Assembly (NCBI GenBank): GCA_027627225.1
Contig: CM051025.1
Location: forward strand, 50,528,181 to 50,592,180
Reading direction: 5' to 3'
Origin: Congeria kusceri
Lineage: Eukaryota > Mollusca > Bivalvia > Myida > Dreissenidae
Length of the DNA: 64,000 nucleotides
This document shows, piece by piece, positions 50,053-61,862 of the stretch. A program made the position numbers and the translations under genes. How positions within the stretch are numbered: position 1 is the first letter of the stretch; each line of letters starts with the position of its first letter. The notes beneath the pieces are model-generated. The model saw only the letters and a program-made list of their open reading frames with translations, was not told where the DNA came from and did no database searches.

Positions 50053-50940
50053 TAATTGATTTTATTTATTCTTAATTTATTATTTTTTGGAAAACAGTGT
50101 AATTTGCAATAAATTTTGATTTGCCTGACAAATACTATATACATTATTTAGAGTAAAAAAGATTCACTTATGGAAAATATGTGGCAGTAAGATCGGTTAA
50201 TTGCACATACATAATAAAGATATCTTAAACATATGGACTTTTTATAGTTCACGGCGCCATTATGATGCTCTGCATCATTGTTTTTCATGTGAAATACTGA
50301 TGTTTCTATCGAATTCTCGGGTAGAGGCTATTCAATCTACAAATAGACATTATTTTTATATAGACTATGAAAACTAGACCATATACTATGAATAAATGCT
50401 GTGTATACTTAAATAATGTAATAATATATATTATATATTTCTTTGTAATTGTAACGATCTTAATTTTATTTTGTATTATATAACATACTGCCGTTCATGA
50501 GCAGATGAGTCTGACTTGTTTTGGTTAATCAAGTAGTACTGATCTAAAACATGGGACAGTTCATCAGTTCATTGCTTTGACATGAAATTATGATATTCTT
50601 TTTTATTTATTTCATATATGAAAACATTTCATACTACTGTTTTAGGAGCTAGCCACATACAAATATGAGTTCGCTATTTTGATAATGAACATTTACTTAT
50701 TTATTTGATTTTTAATAATATCGAAAATAATATTAAATGCAGAATAACGATCTATGCATCAGTTTTAAATATTCATGTAGAATAATCAATTTACATTCTT
50801 TACAAACATTTACAACATACGCCGAATATCTTTTAAAAGATATTTCTTGTTTATAATGTACTACATATATAACCATTTTGCCACCATTTACGTTCACACT
50901 TGTTACATTTTTTAGTTTATTCCTATTGAACGACATAGAA
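50053..50940. other. Intergenic, no feature seen
   Basis: AT-rich sequence after the partial third copy. It has no equivalent in unit alpha, where the matching flanks are at about 2700 and 2830, so it may be an insertion. Short minus-strand ORFs (49953-50144, 50733-50936) have no recognisable features. Confidence 0.5.
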
Positions 50941-52189
50941 AGATATAGAATCTCTTAAATTAATAATATTTTGATTATATTCTATATTGGTTGTTTTTAA
51001 TTAGATAAAGTTTGTAGGTGTTAATTTGTATTAGCAATATTTCGCAATGTAATCAATAGAGTTCCACCCATTTTCGATAACTGTATATAGTGTTGTTTTA
51101 AGATGTGTTATTTCGTGGACACAATTAAAGTATAGACATGATGATTAAGAGCTCATTAAAACTCTATTAAGGTGTTTTCTATAATACATACAAATGAAAA
51201 AAAGGAATGCATAATAAATACAAACTAAACGTAGAGGGATTTTATTGACTACTGGTTAACATTTATGTAGTATTCGTGGTACAATTAATTACCGTTGCTA
51301 AAATAATACACTGTTCGACATTTACCGTTCCAGGAAAGTATTGGGCCACAACAATGTGATCCGATTTGTTCGCCAATAAACAGCACTTAGCAGAAGATCT
51401 CGTTTTGATAATTAAAAACATCAAAGGATTATTTTTTTTAGTCTCCTTCGATAAAACTTGGCATGAGTTGTTGATGTTGAGGCGTTTTACATAATTATTA
51501 TAATGGGTCAACACACCGGCTGACAAATCGCGGGCTTAGCGCAAAACGGTCGTAACTGACTTTTTGAAACCAATAACAACTTTCGTTTTTATCAATACAG
51601 ACTTTAACTTTTGCATGAAGTATGGTTTTTGTATGAATTTGAAGTAAACATCAGTTTATATTTGTTGTTATGATTGTTTACTGAGATATTTGAAAAATAT
51701 CCAGTTATTACCGTTTTGCGCTATAAATTGTTAAATGTTGGAATTATTGTTGATTTGTTGGTCTGTTTGTAATTTCAATTTTTCAGGGAAGGTTAGATAT
51801 GGGCAGGTAAACACATGATTGCATTTATTGGTTATCGGGATCATTGTATTGAGTTAAAGGATACTTTATTATAAGGACAATTTCCCTCATGATGCTGTAT
51901 CCATTAGTTGCACTTGTTTGGGGATTAAACTGTCATGGCAGAGGTCCCGGTGCTCTCAGAGTACTTTCTAGCTTGTTTTTGTTTTGATATTTTAATCATT
52001 GGGCATTTGAAACATATTTCCTTAATTTCGTATCATCTGTTGTTGGTACAATATGCATGTACTAAATGGTTGATCAATGTTATTTAAATTACAGTAGTGC
52101 TTGGTTGCGCTTGACAAAACAGTTGATAATGTAATACAAAGAACATGTCAGTCTGGTATCAATATTAATTGTTTGCTAGAAATTATTCA

Positions 52190-52789
52190 TCACTGTCACT
52201 TCCACCACCATCTTCATCATCATTATCAGCATCATTTACAGTTATATCATCCTTATTATCTATAACATCACCACTATTAAAATCATTAACACATCAATGA
52301 TTATTGTTACTAAAACCTATATCATTATGATTTTTCATCGTTAGCAAACATACTTCTCACCACCAAAATGTACACCCTTATCATCATCAACATCTACATC
52401 TTTCTAATCAACAACATCACCAATATCACTGTCTAAAGACTTCCATCACTAACATTAAACCTTTATTATCTTGATCAGCTAAACAGTATTATCACCAACA
52501 TCTACACACTTCTTATCACCAACATCTACATACTTCTTATTATGTACACCATAATAAACACCAACATTCTCATTTTCAATAAAATCTACACACATTCTTA
52601 TTATCACCAACAGCTAAATAAAGTCTTATAACAACAAACATCTACATGCATATCATCATCAACAACTACACAATTTTCATTACCAGCATTTAACCATTAT
52701 AATCAGTGAATTCTACACACATCATCACCAACACGTAATCATTATCATCATCAAAATCTACACTCATATCATAATAATCAACAACTACA
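52190..52789. repeat. Degraded edge of the 24 bp minisatellite
   Basis: Loose versions of 'catcaccaacatctacac' with irregular spacing and many substitutions lead into the homogeneous array. A similar decayed edge runs from about 54150 to 54250. Confidence 0.7.
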
Positions 52790-54150
52790 CACTTCTCATC
52801 ACTAACATCTACACACTTCACATGTCTAACATCTACACACTTCTCATCACTAACATCTACAAACTTCTCATCACTAACATCTACACACTTCCCATCACTA
52901 ACATCTACACACTTCTCATCACTAACATCTACACACTTCTCATCACTAACATCTACACTCTTCTCATCACTTATATCTTAATACTTATCACCACTAACAT
53001 CTACACACTTCTCATCACTAACATCTACACCCTTCTCATCACTAACATCTTCACACTTCCCATCACTAACATCTACACACTTCCCATCACTTATATCTTA
53101 ATACTTATCACCACTAACATCTACACACTTCTCATCACTAACATCTACACCCTTCTCATCACTAACATCTTCACACTTCCCATCACTAACATCTACACAC
53201 TTCTCATCACTAACATCTCAACACTTCTCATCACTAACATCTACACACTTCCCATTACTAATATCTTAACACTTCTCATCACTAACATCTACACCCTTCT
53301 CATCACTAACATCTTCACACTTCCCATCACTAACATCTACACACTTCCCATCACTTATATCTTAATACTTATCACCACTAACATCTACACACTTCTCATC
53401 ACTAACATCTACACCCTTCTCATCACTAACATCTTCACACTTCCCATCACTAACATCTACACACTTCTCATCACTAACATCTACACACTTCCCATTACTA
53501 ATATCTTAACACTTCTCATCACTAACATCTAAACACTTCGCATCACTAAAATCTACAAACTTCTCATCACTAACATATACACACTTCCCATTACTAATAT
53601 CTTAACACTTCTCATCACTAACATCTAAACACTTCGCATCACTAAAATCTACAAACTTCTCATCATTAACATCTAAACACTTCTCATCACTAACATCTAC
53701 ACACTTCCAATTACTAATATCTTAACACTTCTCATCACTAACACCTAAACACTTCGCATCACTAACATCTACACACTTCTCATCACTAACATCTAAACAC
53801 TTCTCATCACTAACATCTACACACGTCCCATTACTAATATCTTAACACTTCTCATCACTAAAATCTACACACTTCGCATCACTAAAATCTGCAAACTTCT
53901 CATCACTAACATCTACACACATCTGATCACCAACATCTAAACACTTCTCATCACTAACATCTACACACTTCTCATCACTTACATCTACACACTTCTTATC
54001 ACCAACATCTACAAACTTCTCATCACTAACATCTACACACTTCTTATCACCAACATCTACAAACTTCTCATCACTAACATCAACACACTTCTCATCACTA
54101 ACATCTACACACTTCTCATCACTAACATCTACACACTTATCACTAACATT
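52790..54150. repeat. 24 bp minisatellite, about 56 copies
   Basis: The unit is cttctcatcactaacatcta plus caca. Because 24 is a multiple of three, one frame stays open for 236 codons (52822-53532) and reads as T-N-I-Y-T-L-L-I repeats; it is not a gene. Variants form higher-order blocks: the 'ttatatctta' variant recurs at 52971, 53091 and 53355, that is 5 and 11 units apart. Confidence 0.97.
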
Positions 54151-55264
54151 TCAACAATTTTATCACAAACATGTGGACACATATCATCATTATCAACATC
54201 TTCACCCATCTCTTCATCAGCATTTAACCATCATCATCGAGAATATCTTTTGGTACCCATTAACAACGTTATCTCTATCATCAGGTTAACAATATAAATA
54301 AAAATCACCATCAAATCTTGAAGTGGGTCCATCTTTACAAAAATTGTAAGAATTAATGAATTTTAATTAGTTTCAGGTCGATTAGGAGAGCAACCACAAT
54401 CTTAAGTCGCAGACTGCCAGAGTCGGCATCAAATAATAATTATTGTCAGTACTGTCAGTAGCAGTTGTTTTTTGGCCTTGAAACACATATATTTTTAATT
54501 CCACAAAACTAATGCTGCTTATCATTGGCCATTTATTGCTGGGGCTAGATTTTATTATATTATCCAAAATAATTATATTCAAAACATATTGTGTCTATCT
54601 GTATTCCTTTCAGAGGCTTGGTCAAAAAGGTTTATCTACTTTTTGGGTGAGAAAAGTAAGTACTGTAGTGTTGCGGGGAGAGTAATTGACGGAACTTTAA
54701 ACCTGTTACACTACACAGTGAGGTTGCTTGATTTCAAATAAAGTTATACATTTGAAATGCATACTCGTGTTAAGATTAACACTGAACAATGCAGTTCTGT
54801 TTGCTATAATTATTATTGTATTTCCTAAAACATATTCCACTGAAGTCATATTTTGCATTTTTAAAAACATTTCAGAATGAAAAATATGTATTATTAAAAT
54901 TGTTTAATATTAAATGCAGATAAAGTTTGAAAACACAGTATGTATTAGCTTTGGGATGTATTATCAAGTTATCAAGACAAATTTTTCACAATAAAACATG
55001 ACTGTTTTCATGCATGCATGGACACAGTTTTACAGAACTGTGAAAACCATACAAGAAAATTGTTTTTTAAAGAAAATTTAAAGGAGACATGCATGCATAA
55101 AATTATAAAAATAATGATATAAATTTAACAAACATGCCTAAACATCATGAATCGCCAATCACTGTCAGCCAAGAAACATAACAGGTCGATTCTATGTTTG
55201 ATTTAATATAATAAAATGTTATAATTAATTACCCTCTACATTACTATTTTTCTTTTTAACAACT

Positions 55265-55578
55265 GTTTGTTTGTTTGTTTGTTTATTTGGATTGTTCGCC
55301 GTTTTTAACAGTATTTTAGTAATATCACGGCGGTCAGTTAACCTATTCACACTTTTCCTGGGCAAGCTTTGCCGATCTAAGCGGTTTACCAGTACTAAGT
55401 GCACATACTTATGCCAGTAACTGACAACTGCCCTACTTGAATCAGAGGTAGGGAGAGAATGGTCGTAGAAATAATTTCATGGCCAATCCCCACATGTTAT
55501 GTGGCCGGGCTGGGATTCGAACTCACGATCCCCGGATTGACAGTCCAGCGCTCTACCAACTGAGCTAGCCGGGCCCTG
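55265..55578 (-). mobile_element. Full-length tRNA-derived SINE with target-site duplication
   Basis: On the minus strand the head (55575 to about 55503) is a tRNA-like domain: A box 'tagctcagttggtagagc', B box 'gttcgaatccc', and an anticodon loop ctgtcaa that would read GTC (Asp). The acceptor arms pair with one mismatch. A body of about 210 bp follows and the 3' tail is (aaac)n-like. A target-site duplication, tttttaacaact (55253-55264) versus tttttaaacaact (55579-55591), brackets it. It is a retroposed SINE inside the 4.4 kb element, not a functional tRNA gene. Confidence 0.85.
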
Positions 55579-55927
55579 TTTTTAAACAACTATAAACCAC
55601 TCAGTTATCAGTATCAAGTTTATAAAACAAAGATAAAATGATGTAATCTATGATGTTATATAATTACTTATATAAAATAACCACCTTCTTACAGATTATT
55701 TATGTTTTTATTTATGTGAAAAACAGACGTAACTGCAGTTACGACCGTTTTGCGCTAAATAAATATTCCATTTTCAGATACGACCTTATGCCAATTAATG
55801 TTTTTTTCATAGTTAAAGGTAGAATATTGGGCTAATATTTTCACAGGTTATAGTTATTGGTAAATCAATACAAAATATGGAATAAAGTCATTTTTGTACC
55901 ATATGTCAGTTTTGCGCGGAGCCCGCA

Positions 55928-58900
55928 AAATAAATAAGCAGTATTAATTATGACAAATTAGAAAACTAAGAGCTATATATCTAGTGCATCTGGATTTAGG
56001 CTCATACTATTTTACATTTACTACATAATTAAGTAACACTTATATTCAGCATGTACGACGGTATACCTGTATATTGAAGCACCAAAAATGACGGAATCGG
56101 ATTGAATGGCTTTTTAGTAGATGTAGTATGTATTTTGTGTATAAATAAACTATTACGAAAATTGCGTTTTCTTTGGGAATGATACATAAAATATGTTACA
56201 TGTTATTTTCAAAAATCAGTTCTTGATGATAATTACAATGATGAAAATAAGAAGCAATTGTGGCATACTATATAATAAAGTGTGTCATTAAATCGTGTCA
56301 CTGTCGAATACTACATAACACTTTTTAATTGTAAAGTTATTTTTACACTTACGTTTATTATGTTTTGGTTTTAACCTTTGTCAGAAATGAAGAAAATGCA
56401 TCACAATCACAATATTTGATTATAGTTTGAATAATTCGTATTGGCAGCAGCAATCCAACATTGTCCAATGTCGTGAAATACAACGAGCAAGCACGTTAAT
56501 GACTTGTCTTCAGCTTCATTTAAATACTCATTTTTTTTATTTTTTTTGTTTTTTTTTGTTTTAACCTTTGTCAGAAATGAAGAAAATGCATCACAATCAC
56601 ACACCAATATTTTATTATAGCTTGAATAATTCGTATTGGCAGCAGCAACCCAGCATTGTCCAATGTCATGAAATACAACGAGCTAGGACGTTAACGACTT
56701 GTCTTCAGCTTCATTTAAATACTCATTTCAATTGAAAATATATTAAACTTACATGTGCGTCTGATAAATATGCATTTAAAGACTCAAATGGCGTGAAGAA
56801 GTAGAAATGGAATAATATATACCGGTAATAACTTTTGGTGAAAATAATATGATTCAAATGATTTCATGTAAAATAGTTTATGGTGTATGGCATGCTGATA
56901 CCAATATAACAATGATACTAACATTTTGTTTGCATTTGCAAGCAGTTACATATCAACCAGATATAAATTCATTAATTGCTCACAAGTGTGTCAAAATCTG
57001 TTCTTCTACCTAGGAGTGTACAATTAAATACAGTATAAGTCATTTCTCCTGTTATAATTAGGAATTTAGAGTACAAATACAATTTCGATGAATTTTGTTT
57101 TGTTTAATACGCTGTATTATTATATAACCAGGTTTTACATACTTTTTTATTTGAAAAATAACGCCTGTAATTATTTACAATGAGATCATATTTTCAAATA
57201 TCTTTATTTAAAATAATTTGTATTGTTTCATGATAATAGTATTAATAAACAAATACTTCACATGGTTTATTTTATCGTTACTTTTATTTTAAAGTTTTTA
57301 TTCTAATACTGTTTTACATTTAAATTCAATAAAATAAAGGACTTTATATTTGTTTATTTGCCATTTAATTATTTAATTAGCTTATTAAATGGCGACTACA
57401 GTGTCTATTTAACAAATAAATACTTAACTTTACGGTAATGTCCTAGACTTTTCGCTATAGCTCGCACTTAGCTCGTACAACATCGATACAATGTTCAAAA
57501 TGTGTCTTCAATCTAGACACACTGTATTGCATATTAACTAAATGACAACATTTTCGTTTGCACCTGCTTCGAACACAGGTAGCGTATGTCTTCTGCCATC
57601 TAGGGTTCAGATCTGCAATTTAAAAGCTTCGTGGGTTTCCTTTTGCGAGTAACTTGAGCCAATTTACATAATGATTAATTTGCGCTAGAAAAGTAATGAT
57701 GCAATAAACAGTAAAACATCTTGGGTACACTGTTGCATTTATTCAGGGAATTCCCTTACTCAAATTTCAATTAGCAGCATTGCAACATGCTTACGAACAT
57801 ATTGATAATTACCGGTAAATTGTTAGGTATATGATTTATGCAAACTTCCCTGACTAGTGAACTCTTTTGTATGCATTTAAGTGAATAATTGTTACAACAT
57901 TTTAAGACCAAAGTTGCAAGTGTATTCACCTTTACATGTGACCAATTACAGTTAATTGAACTATGCCTCTACTGAAATTATGGACTTGGGCTTAGTTTGC
58001 CTTTTAAGTTTATTGTATATTGCTTGCTATAAACAAATAAACGCAGATGTCTGCGTAAAACTTGCAATATGTTCCAATAAATGCATGCTTTAAACACAAA
58101 CAACAGTACTTCGGATGTGCTTATCCTCAAAATACATGTATTTCATATTATTAATACATTATATCAAACAATAAAAACTACTTATACAGTCGTAAACAAA
58201 TTATCGTGTATATTGTGATTAATATAAATTTTACAGATTCGACTGCAAAAAAAAATGTATTATTTCTTAGTCATTGATCTGTTGGGCAAATAATTTCATT
58301 ATGGTAATTATTATCAAGGGTTACTTTATTGAAAGTTTAATGTATACACGTTGCTTTGGCAACATTGATTCAATTAGCTACTTATTTTACTCCAAGTGAC
58401 AATTATTTTATTTCAAATTTCGAACGATGTTACAAATTATCAGCAGTGTTGTGGCTTCCTGAATTTCTCACAACATGCATTTTGGTATTTAAAATAAAAT
58501 TAACGTCAGTTTGAAATACCTCAAATCAGCAATATCATCCACGATATATCATGTGCAATTAATACTCAGTAAACTTGTTATCGTATAACCCTGAGTACAG
58601 ATTGTTGTTTGAAAACTGGTTTACTGCCTCACTAGCATACTTCAGTAATATAGAGAACTGTTAGAACACAGGTGTTCAGTTGTGAAGTTTAGAATTCACA
58701 TTTTCTCAGTTACTCTTGATTGCCTCACATCTCAGTTACCATGTTTCTGTTTGTTTAAACGTTACTTTTATGATGGTAATGTTTCTTTGTACTTATATGT
58801 GTGACATGGTATAGGGTAACACCAACACAAGGTCGGATATTCGATCACCTTATACGGTATTCGTAACAGATTGGTCGATGTTTCAAAACAGAAGATACAC

Positions 58901-61040
58901 ATTTCTTTGTGATTTTGTTTGATTATGTTAGCATTTGTTTACTTTAGTGCACCAAAGAAAAGCAATCCCAATGGTTTACTCAAGATGACTTACTCGACAA
59001 CCACCTCATAAAAGCATATGATATAAATTGGAATAATGCATTTGGGGTTGGGCGACGCTCGAACAAGTAATTAAATTATCTCCAAATGATGCTCATGAGT
59101 TTGCTCATTTCCGCTGACGAGAAATACAAAGACAGCATTTCTTTTGATCGCGTTCCCGGGGACGAGTAATGCACATTTGTCATGACTATTAACCGGAACC
59201 CATTTCGATCAAAGTGATGTCTGCGATGTTCATTTACGTCGAAAATAAAATAGGTAACATAAATTAAAGAAATAATACTTTCCATCTTCATTGAAATATA
59301 TTGCAAAATAAAAATTATATATTGTGTGCTTAACAAAGGGGCTATACATATGCATGAAATCAGTATAATAGTCCGTCAATCAGTGTACATGCTTCTGATA
59401 CTTATAAAAGCATTAGTTCTACTCAATATAGATTGTTGATTATATTTTATGACTTTTAAATTACATAATATTATCTGTCTTTTAACTGTAACCCTACTGA
59501 GACATATTTAATTATAATTTGGTATGTATCTAATATGTTAAATAATATGGTATACATGTAATCAGTATATTATATATAAATATACATACGTCTAATACTA
59601 ATGAGTTTTCTTCAGGACAGAATTCAATACATAACTTGTTGTTGTTTTGTATGAGTTTAAACTAATATTCTGTGTATTGTAACTGTACACTTTAATAGCA
59701 TCGTACGGAATCAACATATTTTTACGTGCATATTAATGTATAGTTCAATGTATGTTGTAGTATTTGTCTTTTATGTGTGTTACTGATAAATAATAACCTT
59801 TACACTGATAATTTACATGTATGATTTTTTTTTATTAACATTGAGTATATTAAATCAGTTGAGAATAAAGTCTGCTAAAATAAAAAGATGGAACACATTG
59901 TTTACTTAGAAATTAAAAGACCAAATACATTATTTACATATATATCAACTGATAAGAATGATACTGGTATGTGGATAAAACTGATAAAAAAAATATATAT
60001 TCCAAATGCTTATTGTTAAATAATTAATAATTCGCGTAGAGCGGCGAACAGTTAATGTATACAGCTCGCCCATACTTGAAAAAGTATATAATATAACATA
60101 CTACAGATGCTTTAGTTGTCTCGTGACTGTAGATGTTATCCAATTTGTATTGAATATAATGGGAAATACATGGTAAACGGCATACATATGAGTACATGTA
60201 TATTATGTTCCTATTTCCTGTAAGCATGGCTATAAATTGCATTTGAAGATGCTGCTCATATAACATAAAACATGAAAATGATATTTTGTTTTCGTTTGTT
60301 ACTGTTTATGATATATAAGTAATGCGATGTTTTATATTTTATACACATATCTTACACAACAACAGGTTTTTGAGATAAAATATTATCTTATGTTCAGAAT
60401 ATAAATTATAGTTTGAGTTCAATGTAAAACTCTGTAACGATTTAGTCGATATAGTGTGTATTATAAATATGAATTGCATTTAGTATTCGTTAAAATAAGC
60501 TGTAATTAATAAAAAATATATGTTCATTAACATAATATTTGACGAAGTTGGTATTACATAATCTGAGAACCTTCCTAATAATTACTGAGTGCATGGGATT
60601 CCGATTAATTAATTTTTCTTTTTAGGAGTATAATTATATTCGTATTTAAATAACGCTTTAAACACTTAAGGTGTAAGTGTTTGTACAAGAAATGTATGCA
60701 ATTATATTTCACCGTAGTTGCCCATTTAAACGATTGTGTTTTCATTTCCAATCGCGATTTTTGTGTGCTGCATTCTTTTGAAAAACTGTGGATGGTTCAC
60801 TAATATTATTGGCATTTCAGTCGTGTCACACATATCAAGCTTTAGTATTTAGATCATCCAATATAGTGCTATTACTAACAAAATATGAAGCAGGAATAGA
60901 TTGATCAATAAAATTTAATTAGGCAGATTCCTGATTGGGACATAAAATACATCAAAGGGTATTTTTCATCATTTAAAAACAATCCCGCGCCATGTTTTAG
61001 GATCTAGCATTTCTCATTATAAAATGGTTCAGTTATGTTG
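55928..61040. repeat. Unit beta body, diverged copy of 3480-8500
   Basis: Intergenic sequence matching unit alpha in order, for example 'attgaatgg.ttttta' (56101 / 3669), 'ttggcaacattgattc' (58356 / about 5982), 'acaaattatcag' (58431 / 6060) and the island near 59100. No protein gene is seen. The 86-codon minus ORF at 59076-59336 covers the conserved island described at 6895-7018. Confidence 0.7.
56366..56730. repeat. 190 bp tandem duplication (2 copies)
   Basis: 'ttaacctttgtcagaaatga' occurs at 56371 and 56561, and similarity continues through 'attggcagcagcaa' and 'gacttgtcttcagcttcatt'. Unit alpha has a single version at 4800-4960. A T-rich stretch separates the two copies. Confidence 0.85.
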
Positions 61041-61129
61041 GTTTACCAGCTGAGAACTGATAACTGGTTCACTGTCATATCAGCACATCATGTTGTCTGA
61101 AAATTAAACTAAAATGGTTCATTATTTTT

Positions 61130-61235
61130 AAGATTTATTTCACTTAACTTTACTATTCGAATAGTCGTTTGATAATCGAATATTCGGCCATGTATTCGAA
61201 TAATTGACTATTCGATATTTTGCTTACATCCCTAG
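61130..61235. mobile_element. Possible hAT-type MITE end
   Basis: Contains 'actattcgaatagtc', 'tcgaatattcgg' and 'attcgaataattgactattcga', and ends in catccctag. Reverse-complemented this is tagggatg followed by overlapping ttcgaat words, which resembles hAT-like termini. The other end was not found and unit alpha lacks the segment. Confidence 0.35.
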
Positions 61236-61862
61236 TTTAATATATCAAGTATAAGAACTGGGGTTACCTCATATGCATGATAAACACACTTGTTTCTGTG
61301 TCTGAATTGAATAAGCCATTAGGTAAATTATATTGAATACCGACTTGATTTAATATAATTACTAGATGTACCGTTACGTCATTTTTACAGCATTAATGTA
61401 GATTATGTGATAACATTGGAGATAAAAACAACATGGTACAACATATCTAAATTTGTATTCGCCAGAAACTATATTCGCTAAATAACAGCTAACAGTTTGT
61501 TTATCTGCGGAAATGCAGTGATCATATACATGAGAAGAGATGTTTACATAACAAAAGCTAGACCTAACGCATAGAGCGCAGACCTCCACCAAGATATGTA
61601 TGTTGTTTACAATTGAATTGGCCAGTGCTATGTTACTTCTCTTGCCCCCAACTTATCTCCAACGGATAAAACTCATTTAACAGTGTCCTGGATCCAGATG
61701 GTGATTACAATCACAAACAAACTTTAATCATTTCTTCGTTCGCCAAACTTTCTAAACTTCATGTACGTCCGTTTATATTTCGTGTAAATAGTGGGAACGG
61801 ATAGATAGACAAACGGTAACAAAAACATAACAACTCTCGCGGAGATGTGCGGAAAATAATTG
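61236..61862. other. Intergenic, no feature seen
   Basis: Sequence between the end of unit beta and the right segmental duplication. The 72-codon minus ORF at 61374-61592 has no recognisable domain. The equivalent upstream of base 1 is outside the window. Confidence 0.5.

Larger units (their letters stand above)
51530..55927. mobile_element. 4.4 kb TIR-bounded insertion filled with a minisatellite
   Basis: The ends are an inverted repeat: gcgggcttagcgcaaaac at 51531-51548 and its near complement at 55909-55926 (16 of 18 bases). AAAT flanks both sides (51526-51529, 55928-55931) and the empty site in unit alpha reads 'tgacaaataaataataaatt' (3471-3490), so the whole segment is an insertion. A second inverted pair, 'tagcgcaaaacggtcgtaac', is at 51538 and 55738, and the 'ccgttttgcgct' word recurs at 51711. 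The interior holds the 24 bp array and a SINE, with no transposase. The family is unknown. It resembles the general plan of bivalve non-autonomous elements that carry tandem repeats in their core. Confidence 0.7.

Noticed and set aside
52822..53532. 236-codon ORF of T-N-I-Y-T-L-L-I repeats
   Set aside because: A 24 bp minisatellite read in its open frame; no start context or non-repeat domain.
55503..55575. tRNA-Asp-like gene on the minus strand
   Set aside because: It is the head of a SINE with body, tail and target-site duplication, so not called as a tRNA gene.
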